Source of the DNA: an uncultured Eubacteriales bacterium
GTDB taxonomy: Bacteria > Bacillota > Clostridia > Christensenellales > Aristaeellaceae
Assembly: GCA_902781945.1 (NCBI GenBank)
Contig: CACZLE010000016.1
Span: 1 to 35,636, forward strand
Length of the DNA stretch: 35,636 bases
Direction of reading: 5' to 3'
Shown here in pieces: positions 35,093 to 35,636 of this stretch (position 1 is the first letter of the stretch; each line of letters opens with the position of its first letter). The translations under genes were made by a program, and so were the position numbers. The notes below the pieces were generated by a model that saw only the letters and a program-made list of their open reading frames with translations, was not told where the DNA came from and ran no database searches.

Positions 35093-35325
35093 CAGCAAAT
35101 GAAAAGGCCCGTTCGCCCCCTTGGGACGGACAGACCGCGGTACCACCCAAATTGATGTCAAACGACATCCACTTTTTGCCCGATATCGGCGGCAAACCGT
35201 GGGGGATTGGCCCAAGCTCCGGGGTGATCCGGCTGCGGCTGCCGCTGCCGGGCTCCCATCCTCCCCGGCTCGCTGCGTGCGCATTTCCGCGCCCGTCCCC
35301 ATCTACGCAAGTTTAACGAACCCTA
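35093..35325 (-). promoter_or_regulatory. T-box leader of ileS
   Basis: On the minus strand the T-box sequence GGGTGGTACCGCGG lies at 35135-35148. A terminator follows, with CCGT and CCC of GTCCGTCCC pairing with GGG and ACGG of GGGGGCGAACGGGC, and a T run near 35103. Stem I runs from about 35310. The likely specifier is ATC at 35226-35228 (Ile), followed by ACCCCGGAGC, which closes the stem. Uncharged tRNA-Ile should stabilise the antiterminator and turn on the operon. The 350 bases between ileS and tRNA-Arg hold only this leader and promoters. Confidence 0.9.
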
Positions 35326-35353
35326 TTATATCAGAATAAAAACATTTCGTAAA
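35325..35353 (-). promoter_or_regulatory. Promoter of the ileS operon
   Basis: On the minus strand TTTACG (35348-35353), 17 nt, TATAAT (35325-35330). Confidence 0.75.
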
Positions 35354-35383
35354 GGGTCAATCCGGGTTTTTTCATTTCTTTTC

Positions 35384-35412
35384 TTGCATCCTGTTCCTAT
35401 TTGTGCTATGAT
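35384..35412 (+). promoter_or_regulatory. Promoter of tRNA-Arg
   Basis: TTGCAT (35384-35389), 17 nt, TATGAT (35407-35412), 15 bases before the tRNA. Confidence 0.65.
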
Positions 35413-35427
35413 ATGCAAGGTCTCCAT

Positions 35428-35504
35428 GCGCCTGTACCTCAGTAGGATAGAGGGTCCGCCTCCTAAGCGGAACGCCGCGCGTTCGACTCGCGCCAGGCGC
35501 GCCA
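35428..35504 (+). tRNA. tRNA-Arg(CCT)
   Basis: A 77-nt tRNA with a perfect 7-bp acceptor (GCGCCTG/CAGGCGC), anticodon stem TCCGC/GCGGA around CTCCTAA (anticodon CCT at 35462-35464), T loop TTCGACT, discriminator G and encoded CCA. It reads AGG codons. Confidence 0.95.
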
Positions 35505-35505
35505 A

Positions 35506-35543
35506 AAGCCTCCCGGATGCTTTTTCAGGCGGGAGGCTTTTTC
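35506..35543 (+). terminator. Terminator after tRNA-Arg
   Basis: An AAAGCCTCCCG...CGGGAGGCTTTTT hairpin directly after the tRNA. Confidence 0.85.
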
Positions 35544-35545
35544 TT

Positions 35546-35636
35546 GCGTGCCGGGCATGGCACAATTCTTGCAGGTGAAAGTCCTGTCACAGGTGGCTAC
35601 CGCCAAGTGTAGCGAACCGCAAGCCGTAGACGGCAA
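35546..35636 (+). mobile_element. Probable 5' end of a group II intron, cut by the window
   Basis: Directly after the terminator T run comes GTGCCGGGC, then GCAGGTGAAAGTCCTG and GTAGCGAACCGCAAG. GTGYG-like starts and the GTGAAAGTCC/AGCGAACCGCAAG phrases are familiar from domain I of bacterial group II introns. Insertion just after a terminator is the habit of class C introns. The intron-encoded reverse transcriptase would lie beyond the window, so the call rests on 90 bases. Confidence 0.45.

Noticed and set aside
35078..35302. N-terminal extension of ileS through the leader
   Set aside because: The open frame upstream of 35077 runs through the T-box and its terminator, has no family match, and the ribosome site is placed for ATG 35077.

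Overview
The window joins the right end of a prophage (about 1-6092) to Firmicutes-type chromosome (about 6093-35636). The host call rests on an isoleucine T-box leader in front of ileS, MsmX/MalK-type ABC sugar uptake, strong AGGAGG ribosome sites and a G+C-rich coding style. A clostridial gut commensal is likely, but the genus cannot be read from the sequence.

Prophage end. The rightward genes read correctly only if TAG is a sense codon. A hicA-like toxin, a small tail-region protein, an NlpC/P60-SH3 endolysin and three membrane/holin proteins carry 14 in-frame TAG codons between them. Each resumes its family sequence after every TAG and ends at TAA or TGA. This fits TAG=Gln recoding as in some gut phages. 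A leftward block (713 to about 3400) holds small cargo genes: two small membrane proteins, an HNH/AP2-like DNA-binding protein, a DUF5662 protein, three Cys-rich mini-proteins and a truncated HAD protein. This block has no TAG inside any gene. The prophage ends in the 3' half of a tRNA with a CAT anticodon, a typical tRNA attachment site, so the intact tRNA and the integrase should lie to the left of the window.

Chromosome, left part. After the att site come an XRE regulator, a DUF2130 coiled-coil protein and an SDR/RmlD-like reductase. A carbohydrate locus follows: GH94 phosphorylase, secreted GH13 amylase, sugar-binding protein, two permeases and an ATPase. Convergent to it is a leftward run of thrC, thrB, a PglC-like sugar transferase and a GH3 glycosidase. 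Divergent from thrC is hom-lysC-asd. Together these six-step genes (lysC, asd, hom, thrB, thrC) convert aspartate to threonine.

Chromosome, right part. A DUF1846 gene and a ZIP metal transporter meet a leftward operon, ileS, methyltransferase, RluA-type pseudouridine synthase and tgt, governed by the ileS T-box. A tRNA-Arg(CCT) gene with its terminator follows, and the window ends in what looks like the 5' end of a group II intron. None of the 22 chromosomal genes ends in TAG, which may matter for how a TAG-recoding phage lives in this host.
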